Shown in pieces: positions 16,527 through 24,356 of a stretch of 64,000 nt of DNA. The notes below the pieces were generated by a model. The model had not been told where the DNA came from, made no database searches, and was given only the letters and a program-made list of their open reading frames with translations. The translations under genes and the position numbers were made by a program. The stretch's first letter is position 1. Each line of letters opens with the position of its first letter. The stretch is taken from contig JAFQNL010000020.1 of the NCBI GenBank assembly GCA_017395935.1, positions 1-64,000 of the forward strand, given 5' to 3'. Origin of the DNA: Oscillospiraceae bacterium. Lineage in GTDB: Bacteria; Bacillota; Clostridia; Oscillospirales; Oscillospiraceae.

Positions 16527-16555
16527 AAAAAAGGCTGCCATCGGCAGCCTTTTTT
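16527..16555. terminator. bidirectional terminator between asnB and the YbjN gene
   Basis: AAAAAAGGCTGCC / GGCAGCCTTTTTT with a three-base loop; the A and T tracts serve both strands. Confidence 0.92.
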
Positions 16556-16564
16556 CACTATAAC

Positions 16565-16990
16565 TCAGGACCAGAGGGCCTTCATAAACAGGGGATAGAC
16601 GTCCTCGACGATCTTCATAATGCGGATGAAGCACTCGGTAGCCATGGGGCCCACGTTATCATCCTTGACCCGGAGCAGGAAGTCGTACTCTACGTTGACG
16701 TCGTTGTCTTTGTCAACGACGAACTTGCAGTAACGATACTGCTGGTTGCATTCGTTGGCGACACGGATCATGGCGTCCCGCTTGTCCTCGGTAGCCTTGA
16801 TCAGGGTGAACAGACGAATGGAGACATCGTTGTCGTCGTCATTGGACAGGAACTGGACGCGCAACTGGCTGCCGTTCTTGGGGGTGAAGCCGGCCACGAC
16901 GGCAGAGGTGGATTCCCGCTCTTCCACGCGGAACTTGATGCCGCTCTTTTTGAAGTCAGCCTCGATAAGTTTAGTTGCCTTAAAGATCAT
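16565..16990 (-). CDS. YbjN-like domain protein
   Basis: A 141-residue soluble protein resembling the YbjN/type III secretion chaperone-like fold: an N-terminal helix-strand unit (VEERESTSAVVAGFTPKNG), a central four-strand sheet (LRVQFLSNDDDNDVSIRLFTLI) and C-terminal paired helices (GPMATECFIRIMKIVEDVYP). No catalytic motif is visible; YbjN proteins in other bacteria are linked to stress responses without a known reaction. A good AGGAGGAG site precedes the start. Its own promoter and a shared terminator make it a single-gene unit, and it is divergent from the HAD gene at 17131. Confidence 0.65.
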   Translation of the reverse strand: MIFKATKLIEADFKKSGIKFRVEERESTSAVVAGFTPKNGSQLRVQFLSNDDDNDVSIRLFTLIKATEDKRDAMIRVANECNQQYRYCKFVVDKDNDVNVEYDFLLRVKDDNVGPMATECFIRIMKIVEDVYPLFMKALWS

Positions 16991-17022
16991 ATTCTCTCCT
17001 CCTTTAGGTACTCGGTATCTTT

Positions 17023-17051
17023 ACTCTAGCACTTGTGGAAAAGAATGTCAA
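17023..17051 (-). promoter_or_regulatory. promoter of the YbjN gene
   Basis: On the minus strand TTGACA, 17 bases, TAGAGT, about 33 bp before the start codon. Confidence 0.75.
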
Positions 17052-17086
17052 TGAAGTAAAACAAAAAAGGTGGAGAAGAGACCGGC

Positions 17087-17114
17087 TTGACAAGCGGGAA
17101 AAATCTGTTATTCT
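17087..17114 (+). promoter_or_regulatory. promoter of the HAD phosphatase gene at 17131
   Basis: TTGACA, 16 bases, TATTCT; transcription would begin about ten bases before the start codon region, giving a very short leader. Confidence 0.65.
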
Positions 17115-17130
17115 GACAACGAGGTGACAA

Positions 17131-17793
17131 ATGATGAAAAAAGCTTATCGTGCTGTGTTTTTTGACTTTGACTATACTTTGGGGGACGCAACTGAAAGTA
17201 TTGTTGCCGGCTATCAGTATGCCTTTCGTCAGATGGGGCTGCCGGAGCCCGGCGTGGAGGCCATTCGCGCCACTGTGGGTATGACGCTGCCCAATGGCTA
17301 TCGCGCCCTCTCTCAGGACGAAGACGAAGAGCGGGTCCGCCGTTTTCAGACCCTCTATATTGAAAAGGCTAATCCCCTTCAGGTCACGCAGACCAGATTC
17401 TTCCCTGGCGCTGTCGAACTGCTGGACTGGCTGAAGGACCGGGGGGTGACGGTGGCGATTGTCAGCACCAAGCGCCGCTCTGTGCTGGAGGAGGTCTTTG
17501 CCTATCGCCATCTGGAGGATAAAGTCTGCTTTATGGTGGGCGGAACCGACGTGCCCCGATTCAAGCCGGCTCCTGACGCCGCCCTGTTGGCGCTGGAAAA
17601 GGCCGGTGTCCGGCCGGAGGAGGCCCTCTTTGTGGGCGATACCGTCATTGACGCCGAGACGGCCAGAAACGCGGGGATCGATTTTGCCGCCGTCTGCAAC
17701 GGAACCACCCGGCCTGAGGCCTTCCAAAGCTGGCCCCATGTCTTTATCGCCGCCGACTTGCCCGAGCTGAAAGGCTGGCTGGAAGCGGAATAA
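17131..17793 (+). CDS. HAD-superfamily phosphatase (phosphoglycolate phosphatase-like)
   Basis: A 220-residue HAD hydrolase with motif I DFDYT (residues 12-16), a helical C1 cap (EPGVEAIRATVGMTLPNGYRAL is typical of PGP-like proteins), motif II VSTKRR, motif III Lys in RFKPAPDAAL and motif IV FVGDTVIDAETARNAG. Its substrate is probably a small phosphate ester such as phosphoglycolate or a nucleotide; the family is too broad to say which. GAGGTGAC lies upstream of tandem ATG codons, and either could be the start. Monocistronic, with its own promoter and a downstream stem-loop. Confidence 0.82.
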   Translation: MMKKAYRAVFFDFDYTLGDATESIVAGYQYAFRQMGLPEPGVEAIRATVGMTLPNGYRALSQDEDEERVRRFQTLYIEKANPLQVTQTRFFPGAVELLDWLKDRGVTVAIVSTKRRSVLEEVFAYRHLEDKVCFMVGGTDVPRFKPAPDAALLALEKAGVRPEEALFVGDTVIDAETARNAGIDFAAVCNGTTRPEAFQSWPHVFIAADLPELKGWLEAE

Positions 17794-17803
17794 GCGTGAA
17801 TAA

Positions 17804-17849
17804 GCCCCTTCAAAGCTGTCCATACTGAGCTTTGAAGGCGGCTTTTTCT
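17804..17849 (+). terminator. intrinsic terminator after the HAD gene
   Basis: GCC..TTCAAAGCT pairs with AGCTTTGAAGGCGGC across a loop of about ten bases and is followed by TTTTTCTTTT. Confidence 0.75.
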
Positions 17850-17891
17850 TTTGCCGCCTGACCACCAATGTATCTGGGAGGTATAGGAGCA

Positions 17892-18758
17892 ATGAAGAAA
17901 AAATCGCTTTGGAGCCGGGCGGGAGACTTTCTCATGGGCAAGGGCTTTTACATGGTCCTTTTGCTCTGCGTGACTGCGATTGGCGCCTCGGGCTACTATC
18001 TCTATGGCCTTGCCGAGGAGGAGATGGCCGGACGGGAACAGAGAATGGTCTCCGCTCCCGCTCAGGTGGAAACCGTGCTGGAGGAACCGGAGGAGCAGTG
18101 GGAGGAGACGTCGGAAGAGACGCTGCCCGATCTGACGCAGCAGGAAGAGACCCGGAGCGCGATGGAGGAGACGGAGACCCTTCTGCCAACTCTGCCTGAG
18201 GAGCCTACAAAACCGGCCGAAGAGCCGGCAGAGGAAGAACCGGCTCAGGAAGAGCTGGGAGTGGATCGGGAAGAGACGGGTGCCGACGAACAGCTGAGCG
18301 TGGCAGAGACAGCCGGAGAGCGCAAAGAGGAGACTTCTGCCCTCTTTCAGGCTCCGGTTCCCGGCCAGACGGTAGCCGCCTTTTCCAATCAGGAGCTGAC
18401 TTATAACGAGGCGCTGGAGGACTGGCGGACCCACAACGGGGTGGACCTTTCTGCCGAGCTGGGACAGGAGGTGGCTGCTGCCATGGCCGGAGAGGTGCTG
18501 GAGATTCGGGAAGACGTCTTTCTGGGTACCACCATCACCATCAACCACGGCGACGGACTCATGAGCCTCTACGGCAACCTGAACCACGACGTAGCTGTTG
18601 CTCAGGGGGACCGGGTGGAGGCTGGACAGGTCATCGGCGCTGTAGGTCAGACGGCGGCCGGAGAAAAGCATGAGGGCCACTGGCTCCATTTTGCCATGAC
18701 CCAGGACGGCGAGTCGGTGGACCCTGCCGACTATCTCAGCCGGGCGGAAGCACCCTGA
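17892..18758 (+). CDS. SpoIIQ-like M23 (LytM) domain membrane protein, probably catalytically degenerate
   Basis: A 288-residue single-pass protein: cytoplasmic N-terminus, membrane helix at about 19-40, an extracellular Glu/Pro-rich linker (about 50-150) and a C-terminal LytM domain. This build matches SpoIIQ, which links forespore and mother cell through SpoIIIAH during engulfment. The metal motif HxxxD is intact (H181, D185), but the usual HLH motif reads WLH (W264, H266) with a His just before it at 263. The His position that normally acts as catalytic base is therefore Trp. The protein may be structural or weakly active. The ATG at 17892 follows AGGAGCA; an upstream in-frame Met at 17868 has no ribosome site. 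An ordinary M23 envelope peptidase is the alternative. Confidence 0.75.
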   Translation: MKKKSLWSRAGDFLMGKGFYMVLLLCVTAIGASGYYLYGLAEEEMAGREQRMVSAPAQVETVLEEPEEQWEETSEETLPDLTQQEETRSAMEETETLLPTLPEEPTKPAEEPAEEEPAQEELGVDREETGADEQLSVAETAGERKEETSALFQAPVPGQTVAAFSNQELTYNEALEDWRTHNGVDLSAELGQEVAAAMAGEVLEIREDVFLGTTITINHGDGLMSLYGNLNHDVAVAQGDRVEAGQVIGAVGQTAAGEKHEGHWLHFAMTQDGESVDPADYLSRAEAP

Positions 18759-18770
18759 GAAACAGAGAGA

Positions 18771-18800
18771 ACAGCCTCACCGAAACACCGGTGAGGCTGT
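18771..18800 (+). terminator. stem-loop after the M23 gene, weak terminator
   Basis: ACAGCCTCACCG / CGGTGAGGCTGT with a small loop, but the tail CTGGCGTTTCTC lacks a clean T run. Confidence 0.55.
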
Positions 18801-18910
18801 CTGGCGTTTCTCTGCCGATCGACATATAAGTGTTCTTGGGCGTTGGGGCAGGAGAAAAATGGAGGACAAAAAACGGCCGCACCAGGCAGAAGTTCGGTGC
18901 GGCCGCAGGA

Positions 18911-19900
18911 TCAGACCTGATTTTTCAGCTTGTGGCCCAGAGCGAAGGCCCGGGCGTTTTCTATGGTGATCCGGGCGATGGTTTCCAGCGCGGTATGGGT
19001 GAAAAAGGCCTGATGACTGGTGACGATAACGTTGGGAAAGGCCAGCAGCTGAGGTACCTGCTCGTTTTCCAGCACCTCGTCAGAGCAGTCCTCAAAGACC
19101 TGACACTCCTCGTTTTCGTATACGTCCAGCCCCACCGCCGAAAACTTGTGCTGCCGGAGGGCCTCCAGCAGTGCCTCTGTGTGGATCAGCGGCCCCCGGC
19201 TGGTGTTGATCAGGATGGCAGTGTCCTTCATGAGGGCGATGGTCTCCCGATTGATCATATGGTGGGTCTGAGGGGTGAGAGGGCAGTGGAGGCTGATCAG
19301 GTCGCTCCTTCTCAGTACCTCCTCCAGCGGGCAATAGGTTACCAGACCGTCCAACGTAGGGTTGGGATAGCTGTCGTAGGCAATCACATCCATGCCAAAG
19401 CCCCGGCAGATTCGGGCCATGGCGACGCCGATCTTCCCGGTTCCGATAATACCGGCGGTGCTGCCGGAGAGGTTTCGGCCCAGCAGTCCATCCAACGAGA
19501 AGTTGTTGTTGCGGACTTTGATATAGGCCTTGTGGAGTCGGCGGACGCAGGTGAGGGCCAGCGCCATGGCAAACTCGGCCACCGCCTCCGGACTGTAGCC
19601 GGGCACCCGAAGGACGGTCAGCCCCAGAGACCGGGCTGCCTCCAGATCCACATGGTTAAAACCGGCGCACCGGAGCAGCAGCAGACGGACCCCGTGGCGC
19701 GCAAGCACTTCCAGTACCGGGCGGCTGCAGTCGGCGTTGACAAAGAGACAGACCGCCTCATAGCCGCTGGCCAGCGAGGCGGTAGTCCGGTCCAGATTGG
19801 CTTGGAGATATTTCACCCGGCAGTCAAAGCCGGCCTCCCGAATGGCGGGATCGAAATAGAGCCGGTCATAGTCCTTGGCTCCGTAAAACAGGATCTTCAT
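18911..19900 (-). CDS. D-isomer-specific 2-hydroxyacid dehydrogenase, D-lactate dehydrogenase-like
   Basis: A 329-residue NAD-dependent dehydrogenase that most likely reduces pyruvate to D-lactate (LdhA-like subgroup). The nucleotide motif is GTGKIG within IIGTGKIGVAMARICRGFG. The catalytic Arg is in NTSRGPLIHT, the Glu in GLDVYENEE and the His in VTSHQAFFTHTA; the last motif is typical of D-LDH rather than phosphoglycerate dehydrogenase. It follows a 43-codon gene by 57 bases on the same strand, so the two are probably co-transcribed. A related 2-ketoacid reductase is the main alternative. Confidence 0.88.
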   Translation of the reverse strand: MKILFYGAKDYDRLYFDPAIREAGFDCRVKYLQANLDRTTASLASGYEAVCLFVNADCSRPVLEVLARHGVRLLLLRCAGFNHVDLEAARSLGLTVLRVPGYSPEAVAEFAMALALTCVRRLHKAYIKVRNNNFSLDGLLGRNLSGSTAGIIGTGKIGVAMARICRGFGMDVIAYDSYPNPTLDGLVTYCPLEEVLRRSDLISLHCPLTPQTHHMINRETIALMKDTAILINTSRGPLIHTEALLEALRQHKFSAVGLDVYENEECQVFEDCSDEVLENEQVPQLLAFPNVIVTSHQAFFTHTALETIARITIENARAFALGHKLKNQV

Positions 19901-19957
19901 GTGCAGACCTCCTTTTCTCCTAATGTGGCCGAAAAGAAGGCCGGTTATACGAGCGCT

Positions 19958-20089
19958 TCAGGCGATCAGAGCCAGTTCTTCCCGGAGCTCCATCCGGGCT
20001 TCCGACTCGGTATCGGCGGAGAAGAGGAACTCTCCTTCCCAGCTGAATACCTCAACGTGTCCTCTGATATGGCGAATGTCAACTTCCAT
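19958..20089 (-). CDS. small 43-residue protein of unknown function
   Basis: The frame begins MEVDIRHIRGHVEVF and continues with SWEGEFLFSADTESEARMEL, ending ELALIA. It has an ideal ribosome site (AAAGGAGG, seven bases before the ATG at 20089). The predicted protein is acidic with a likely beta-hairpin (HVEVFSWEGEFLFSAD) followed by one amphipathic helix, and no membrane segment or Cys. It lies 57 bases upstream of the D-lactate dehydrogenase-like gene on the same strand. I do not recognise a named family. The strong ribosome site and the non-random, protein-like composition argue it is real. Confidence 0.7.
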   Translation of the reverse strand: MEVDIRHIRGHVEVFSWEGEFLFSADTESEARMELREELALIA

Positions 20090-20236
20090 GGATAAGTCCT
20101 CCTTTCTTTTGCTGTACTAAGAATATCAGAAGAAAGGTACTATAATCGGGACTTTAGAAGGGGAGAAATAAGGGGTCCCAATCCAGGGGACAGGAGAAGA
20201 ACGGGAAAAAGAAGGAAAGTTTGGGATGAGAAATGG

Positions 20237-20265
20237 TTGTGCTTTTACCGGGAATGGATTATAGT
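20237..20265 (+). promoter_or_regulatory. promoter of the coiled-coil protein gene
   Basis: TTGTGC, 17 bases, TATAGT, about 40 bp before the ATG at 20307. The rest of 20090-20306 shows only A/T-rich DNA. Confidence 0.55.
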
Positions 20266-20306
20266 AGTGCTAAGAAAGAATGGAACCTGCCGGAAGAGGT
20301 GTTGAT

Positions 20307-20810
20307 ATGACGGAGCGGGAACTGAAAAAGCTTAGCCGGATCGACCTGTTGGAGCTGTTGCTAGAGCAGAGCAGCGAGGTGGAAAAGCTGCGCCGGCAGC
20401 TGGAGGAGAGCGAGCGGAAGCTGAAGGATCGGACGATTACCATTGAGCGGGCCGGTTCTCTGGCCGAGGCGGCCATGCTGATCAACGGAGTGATCGAGGC
20501 CGCTCAGGCAGCTTGCAGCCAGTATGAGGAGAATATCCGTACCCTCTCCGATCAGGAGACCGAGCGCTGCCGTCTGAGAGAGCAGGCCAGCAAGGACCAG
20601 GCTGAGGCGCTTATGGCCGAAGCTCGGGAGGAGAGCCGGCGGATGCTGGAGGAGTGCCGCCGGCAGTGCCGTCAGCTGCGCCGGGAGACGGAGGAGAGCT
20701 GCGCTCAGCTGCGCCGAAAGGCGGAGGAGGAGTCCAAAGCCTATTGGGACGATGTCTCCCGTCAGGTAAGCCAGCTGCTGGCCGAGAGCAGAAAAAACCG
20801 GCAAAACTGA
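20307..20810 (+). CDS. DivIVA-like coiled-coil protein
   Basis: A 167-residue, highly charged protein that is almost entirely predicted coiled coil: KLRRQLEESERKLKDR at about 30-45, then long Glu/Arg/Gln heptads from 85 to the end (EALMAEAREESRRMLEECRR). The only less charged part is AGSLAEAAMLINGVIEAAQAA (about 50-70), which recurs in DivIVA/GpsB-like and FtsB-like proteins of Clostridia annotated loosely as cell-division proteins. No enzymatic motif is seen. The ATG at 20307 follows AAGAGGTG; an in-frame ATG at 20280 lacks a ribosome site. It is monocistronic with a strong terminator. The function in cell shape or division is inferred from the family only. Confidence 0.7.
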   Translation: MTERELKKLSRIDLLELLLEQSSEVEKLRRQLEESERKLKDRTITIERAGSLAEAAMLINGVIEAAQAACSQYEENIRTLSDQETERCRLREQASKDQAEALMAEAREESRRMLEECRRQCRQLRRETEESCAQLRRKAEEESKAYWDDVSRQVSQLLAESRKNRQN

Positions 20811-20824
20811 ATCGGAGCACAGAG

Positions 20825-20858
20825 AAAGCCCCCGCCTGACAGGCGGGGGCTTGGTTAT
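20825..20858. terminator. intrinsic terminator between the coiled-coil and 2-hydroxyacid oxidase genes
   Basis: Thirteen-pair stem AAGCCCCCGCCTG / CAGGCGGGGGCTT; the plus tail is GGTTATT and the minus side carries TTTCTCTGT. Confidence 0.8.
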
Positions 20859-20877
20859 TCCGCGGGGAAAGGGGGGC

Positions 20878-21891
20878 TCAGCGGACCATGGAGCGGTCGA
20901 TCTCCTTCAGACTGTGAGCGCCGCACATGGCCATGGTATCGGCCAGCTCGGCCTTCAGCTTGTCCACATAGATCTGAATGCCCTCTTCGCCGGCGCCATA
21001 GACCATATTGACGAAGGGACGGGCGATGAGCACTGCGTCGGCGCCCAGAGCCAGAGCCTTGAAGACATCCATGCCGGTACGGATACCGCCGTCAACAAAG
21101 ATGGTCATCTTGCCGCCCACGGCCTCCACGATCTCAGGAAGCACTTCGGCGGTGGCGGGGCACTGATCCAGCACGCGGCCGCCGTGGTTAGAGACCACGA
21201 TACCCTGAGCGCCGGCTTCCAGAGCCTTCAGAGCGCCCTTGGCGGTCATAATGCCCTTGAGGATGAAGGGCTTTTTGGCCCAGGCGGCGATCTGCCGGAG
21301 CTGCTCTACCGTCTTGCTGCCTGCAGGGGGCTGCATATTCTTCAGGAAGGGGAGACCGGCAGCGTCGATGTCCATGGCAATGGCAAAGGGATCGGCGGTG
21401 TTGACCAGGGCCATCTTCTTTTCGATCAGCTCCATATTCCAGGGCTTGACGGTGGGCACGCCGCAGCCGTTGTTCTTAGCGATGGCCTTGGTAGCGCCTT
21501 CCATAATGCTGGCGTTGACGCCGTCACCGGTGAAGGCGGCGATACCGGCCTTGGCGCAGCCGGAAACCAGCAGATCGTTATAGGTCAGATCGTCATACTT
21601 GTCGCCATAGTGAAGCTGCATAGCACCCACGGGAGCGGCAAAGACGGGGATGACAACCTTCTTGCCGAAGATCTCGCAGGAGGTATCGACCTCTACGTTG
21701 TCGCAGATGGTGTCCATGTTGACACACAGCTCCTGCCATTTCTGGTAGTTACGGATAAAGCCGGTGCCGATGCCCTTGGCGCCGGGACCGGGAATGGTGT
21801 TTTTACAGGCCACACCGTTGCAGGTGGGGCAGCTCTTGCAATAGGGACCCATGCAGGTGCGGGCATTGGCGAGAACTTCCTGATAAGTCAT
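20878..21891 (-). CDS. FMN-dependent alpha-hydroxy-acid oxidase/dehydrogenase family protein
   Basis: A 337-residue TIM-barrel flavoenzyme of the glycolate/lactate oxidase family. The C-terminal signature is complete: SNHGGR with catalytic H236, then DGGIRTGMDVFKALALGADAV for FMN phosphate. The N-terminus differs from aerobic members by carrying a Cys cluster, CMGPYCKSCPTCNGVAC (residues 14-30), which could bind an Fe-S centre or metal. In an anaerobe an oxygen-using oxidase is unlikely; the protein may pass electrons from a 2-hydroxyacid such as lactate to another carrier. A D-lactate dehydrogenase-like gene lies 1 kb away on the same strand. Substrate not resolved. Confidence 0.82.
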   Translation of the reverse strand: MTYQEVLANARTCMGPYCKSCPTCNGVACKNTIPGPGAKGIGTGFIRNYQKWQELCVNMDTICDNVEVDTSCEIFGKKVVIPVFAAPVGAMQLHYGDKYDDLTYNDLLVSGCAKAGIAAFTGDGVNASIMEGATKAIAKNNGCGVPTVKPWNMELIEKKMALVNTADPFAIAMDIDAAGLPFLKNMQPPAGSKTVEQLRQIAAWAKKPFILKGIMTAKGALKALEAGAQGIVVSNHGGRVLDQCPATAEVLPEIVEAVGGKMTIFVDGGIRTGMDVFKALALGADAVLIARPFVNMVYGAGEEGIQIYVDKLKAELADTMAMCGAHSLKEIDRSMVR

Positions 21892-21938
21892 AGCGATTAC
21901 CTCCCAAAGAAACGTAGGTGTTTCATTCTCTGAGATTT

Positions 21939-21967
21939 ATTCTAAACCAATCAGGGCAAAAAGGCAA
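21939..21967 (-). promoter_or_regulatory. promoter of the 2-hydroxyacid oxidase-like gene
   Basis: On the minus strand TTGCCT, 17 bases, TAGAAT, about 45 bp upstream of the start codon. Confidence 0.65.
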
Positions 21968-21980
21968 TATCCGCTTTCAT

Positions 21981-22009
21981 TTGACAGATAAGTGAGGGGG
22001 GATTAGAAT
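21981..22009 (+). promoter_or_regulatory. promoter of the NUDIX gene; decides its start codon
   Basis: TTGACA, 17 bases, TAGAAT. The -10 overlaps the in-frame ATG at 22008, so transcripts begin downstream of that codon and translation must start at the ATG at 22047. Confidence 0.7.
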
Positions 22010-22046
22010 GAGTTCAGAAGATGAAACAGGAAAGGAGCGGCCGGAA

Positions 22047-22649
22047 ATGGAGCTGTTAAAACTGAAAGAATATCTGACCGGCCGGAACCCTCGTCCGGCA
22101 GAGCTTCGCCGGCCGTCGGCGGTGCTGGTGCTGCTGGCTGAAGACGAGCTGGTGCTGGAGGTCCGCGCCCGAAGTCTGCGCCGCCAGCCGGGTGAGATCT
22201 GCCTGCCGGGAGGGGGTATGGAGCCAGAAGAAACGGCTGTGGACTGTGCCCTCCGGGAGACGGAGGAGGAGTTGGGCCTGCCCCGGCAGGAAATTGCTGT
22301 TCTCGGCCAGATGGACTACCTCCTTCACAGCAACGGCCAGACGGTCTATCCGGTGCTGGCCCGGTGTGATAAGGCGCTGCTCTCAGCTCTCCGGCCCAAT
22401 GACCGGGAGGTGGAGCGGGTTTTTACCGTGCCGCTGGATTTCTTCCGGCAGACGGCCCCTTGCGAATATCAATACCACCAAAAGAGCGTACCCGGAGACC
22501 GGACGCCCCCTCCGATCGCGGAGAATCTGGCCTCTTATCCCACCCTCCGCCGGGGCCCATACTGGATGTGGCAGGACTGCTGCGTCTGGGGCCTCACCGC
22601 CCGGATTATCGGCCTGCTGCTGGAGACGCTGGAGGCGGCGGGAGCGTAA
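22047..22649 (+). CDS. NUDIX hydrolase, CoA pyrophosphatase-like
   Basis: A 200-residue NUDIX enzyme. The NUDIX box is complete: GGMEPEE, seven residues, RETEEELGL. Upstream PSAVLVLLAEDELVLEVRA and RRQPGEICLPGG resemble the CoA pyrophosphatase (NudL/YeaB) subgroup, which cleaves CoA and acyl-CoA to 4'-phosphopantetheine and 3',5'-ADP. The family-length protein starts at 22047 behind AAAGGAG; an in-frame ATG at 22008 is inside the -10 box. The histidine kinase gene at 22674 follows by 24 bases and is probably co-transcribed. Confidence 0.8.
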   Translation: MELLKLKEYLTGRNPRPAELRRPSAVLVLLAEDELVLEVRARSLRRQPGEICLPGGGMEPEETAVDCALRETEEELGLPRQEIAVLGQMDYLLHSNGQTVYPVLARCDKALLSALRPNDREVERVFTVPLDFFRQTAPCEYQYHQKSVPGDRTPPPIAENLASYPTLRRGPYWMWQDCCVWGLTARIIGLLLETLEAAGA

Positions 22650-22673
22650 ATACTCAGGAGAGGAGAAAAGACC

Positions 22674-24356
22674 TTGGCCCGAATCAGTTATCAGGAAAAG
22701 CTCAGCAGACAGTTTAACCGCTATATTGTCTCGATCGCGCTGGTCCTCCTTGCCGCTCTGTCGGCGTTGCTCCTGCTGCATACTTTTTTTATCACCCAGT
22801 TCCAGAATCTAAAGAATAACCAGCTCCTCTGCCAGCAGGTAGAGGAGGACTGCCTGCAGTGGGAGAACTTTCTCCGGTCTGAGGAGTCCCAGAACACGTT
22901 TCTCTCCCGGCTCCGGGACCAGTGCAGCGACAACCATGTGTCCTATTTCGTCAACAGCTTTTCTCTGGAGCGGGATCTGGAGGGGGGACTTATCCTCAGT
23001 GACCGGAATGGAGAGATCGTCTATAACAGCGTGGTCCACGACCACACCAATCTCCATCTGAGCTACTTTCACAGCCTGTTGGCCGAAAATGTGATCGAGA
23101 CCGGAACAGAACTCTACGATACCATCTATCAGAAGACCGGCGAGACCGGCTGCTATGTGTTGGCCGTGCCGGTCTATAACCAGAACAGGATCCGACAGGG
23201 AGTGGCTGCCGTTTATATCAGCGGCGGCAACTGGGAGGACGAGATGCGTCAGAACCAGTTTGACGGCGTTGTGGTGGGCGGCAATGACTATGTGCTGGCT
23301 GTCAGCAATCCCGGCCTGCTGGACGGACTTATGAACCGCTTTGCGCCGGAGGAGGGAGGCTTCTACTCTGCCGGAGGCAGAAGCTATCGCCAGACGAAGG
23401 ACGCTGTGGCCAAATACGGACTGACCGTCTTTACCTACCAGCAGACAGGAGATATGCTGGCTTATTATATGGTGCTGGTATTGGCCATCTGCGTGCTGCT
23501 GCTGGCTCTGCTCTTTACCGGCCGGACCTTTTCGCACCGAATCGCCGACCTGAATGCCCGTTCGGTGGAGACGCTGCACGAGGAGATTACCACCATTCAG
23601 GACCGGGCGGGCAAACACCGGATCGAACTGCATACTGACGATGAGTTTGAAACCATTGCCGAGCATATCAATACCATGCTGGACCATCTGGACTCGCTGA
23701 ACCAGCGGAATATGGAGCTGGCCCGGCTGAATAACCAGATGGAGCGCCTTCAGCTGGAGGCCCAGTTCGACCCTCACTTCCTCTATAATACGCTGGAGAG
23801 TATCCGCTACGGCGTTCGTCTGGGGGACAAGGGCATTGACAGCATGATTCTGCGTCTGACCGGTCTGCTCCGATACAGTATCAGTCCGGCAGAGTCTCCG
23901 GTCACGCTGGAGGAGGATCTGGGCCATCTGCAAGACTATCTGGATATCATCCATTATCGTTTCCAGAGCCGTTTTCATTACAGCATCGATATTCCGGACA
24001 ACTGCCTGTCTCGCTATTGTCCCAAACTGCTGCTCCAGCCGCTGGTGGAAAACAGCGTCAAATACGGTCTCCAGTGCAGGAAAACTCTGACGGTGACCAT
24101 TCGGGGCTGGGAGGAAGAGGGCTTCCTCTGTCTGGAGGTCCGGGACGACGGACCGGGGATCGAGCCGGAGCGGCTGGAAGAACTGCGGGCGCTGATTGCC
24201 TCAGGTGATCGGCAGAGCACCCACCACGGGCTGAAAAACGTGGCTCGGCGGCTCCAGCTCCAGTTTGGTTCGGACAGCACGCTAAATCTGGCCAGTCGGC
24301 CCGGCGAGGGGACCGCGGTGAGAATCCGCGTAGCACATACGGAGGGACTGTTATGA
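22674..24356 (+). CDS. YesM/LytS-type sensor histidine kinase
   Basis: A 560-residue membrane kinase of the His_kinase (YesM) class. The start is a TTG behind GGAGAGGAGAAAAGACC. A first helix at about 20-42 and a second near 258-282 flank an extracellular sensor of about 215 residues with Cache-like features (GLILSDRNGEIVYNSVVHDH, then GCYVLAVPVYNQNRIRQGV). A HAMP-like and coiled-coil link leads to FDPHFLYNTLESIRYG with H368, then the ATPase domain (LLLQPLVENSVKYGLQC and VRDDGPGIEPERL). The stop overlaps the start of the cognate YesN-type regulator (ATGA). In related systems this pair controls sugar or solute ABC importers, and an importer operon lies directly downstream. Confidence 0.9.
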   Translation: MARISYQEKLSRQFNRYIVSIALVLLAALSALLLLHTFFITQFQNLKNNQLLCQQVEEDCLQWENFLRSEESQNTFLSRLRDQCSDNHVSYFVNSFSLERDLEGGLILSDRNGEIVYNSVVHDHTNLHLSYFHSLLAENVIETGTELYDTIYQKTGETGCYVLAVPVYNQNRIRQGVAAVYISGGNWEDEMRQNQFDGVVVGGNDYVLAVSNPGLLDGLMNRFAPEEGGFYSAGGRSYRQTKDAVAKYGLTVFTYQQTGDMLAYYMVLVLAICVLLLALLFTGRTFSHRIADLNARSVETLHEEITTIQDRAGKHRIELHTDDEFETIAEHINTMLDHLDSLNQRNMELARLNNQMERLQLEAQFDPHFLYNTLESIRYGVRLGDKGIDSMILRLTGLLRYSISPAESPVTLEEDLGHLQDYLDIIHYRFQSRFHYSIDIPDNCLSRYCPKLLLQPLVENSVKYGLQCRKTLTVTIRGWEEEGFLCLEVRDDGPGIEPERLEELRALIASGDRQSTHHGLKNVARRLQLQFGSDSTLNLASRPGEGTAVRIRVAHTEGLL

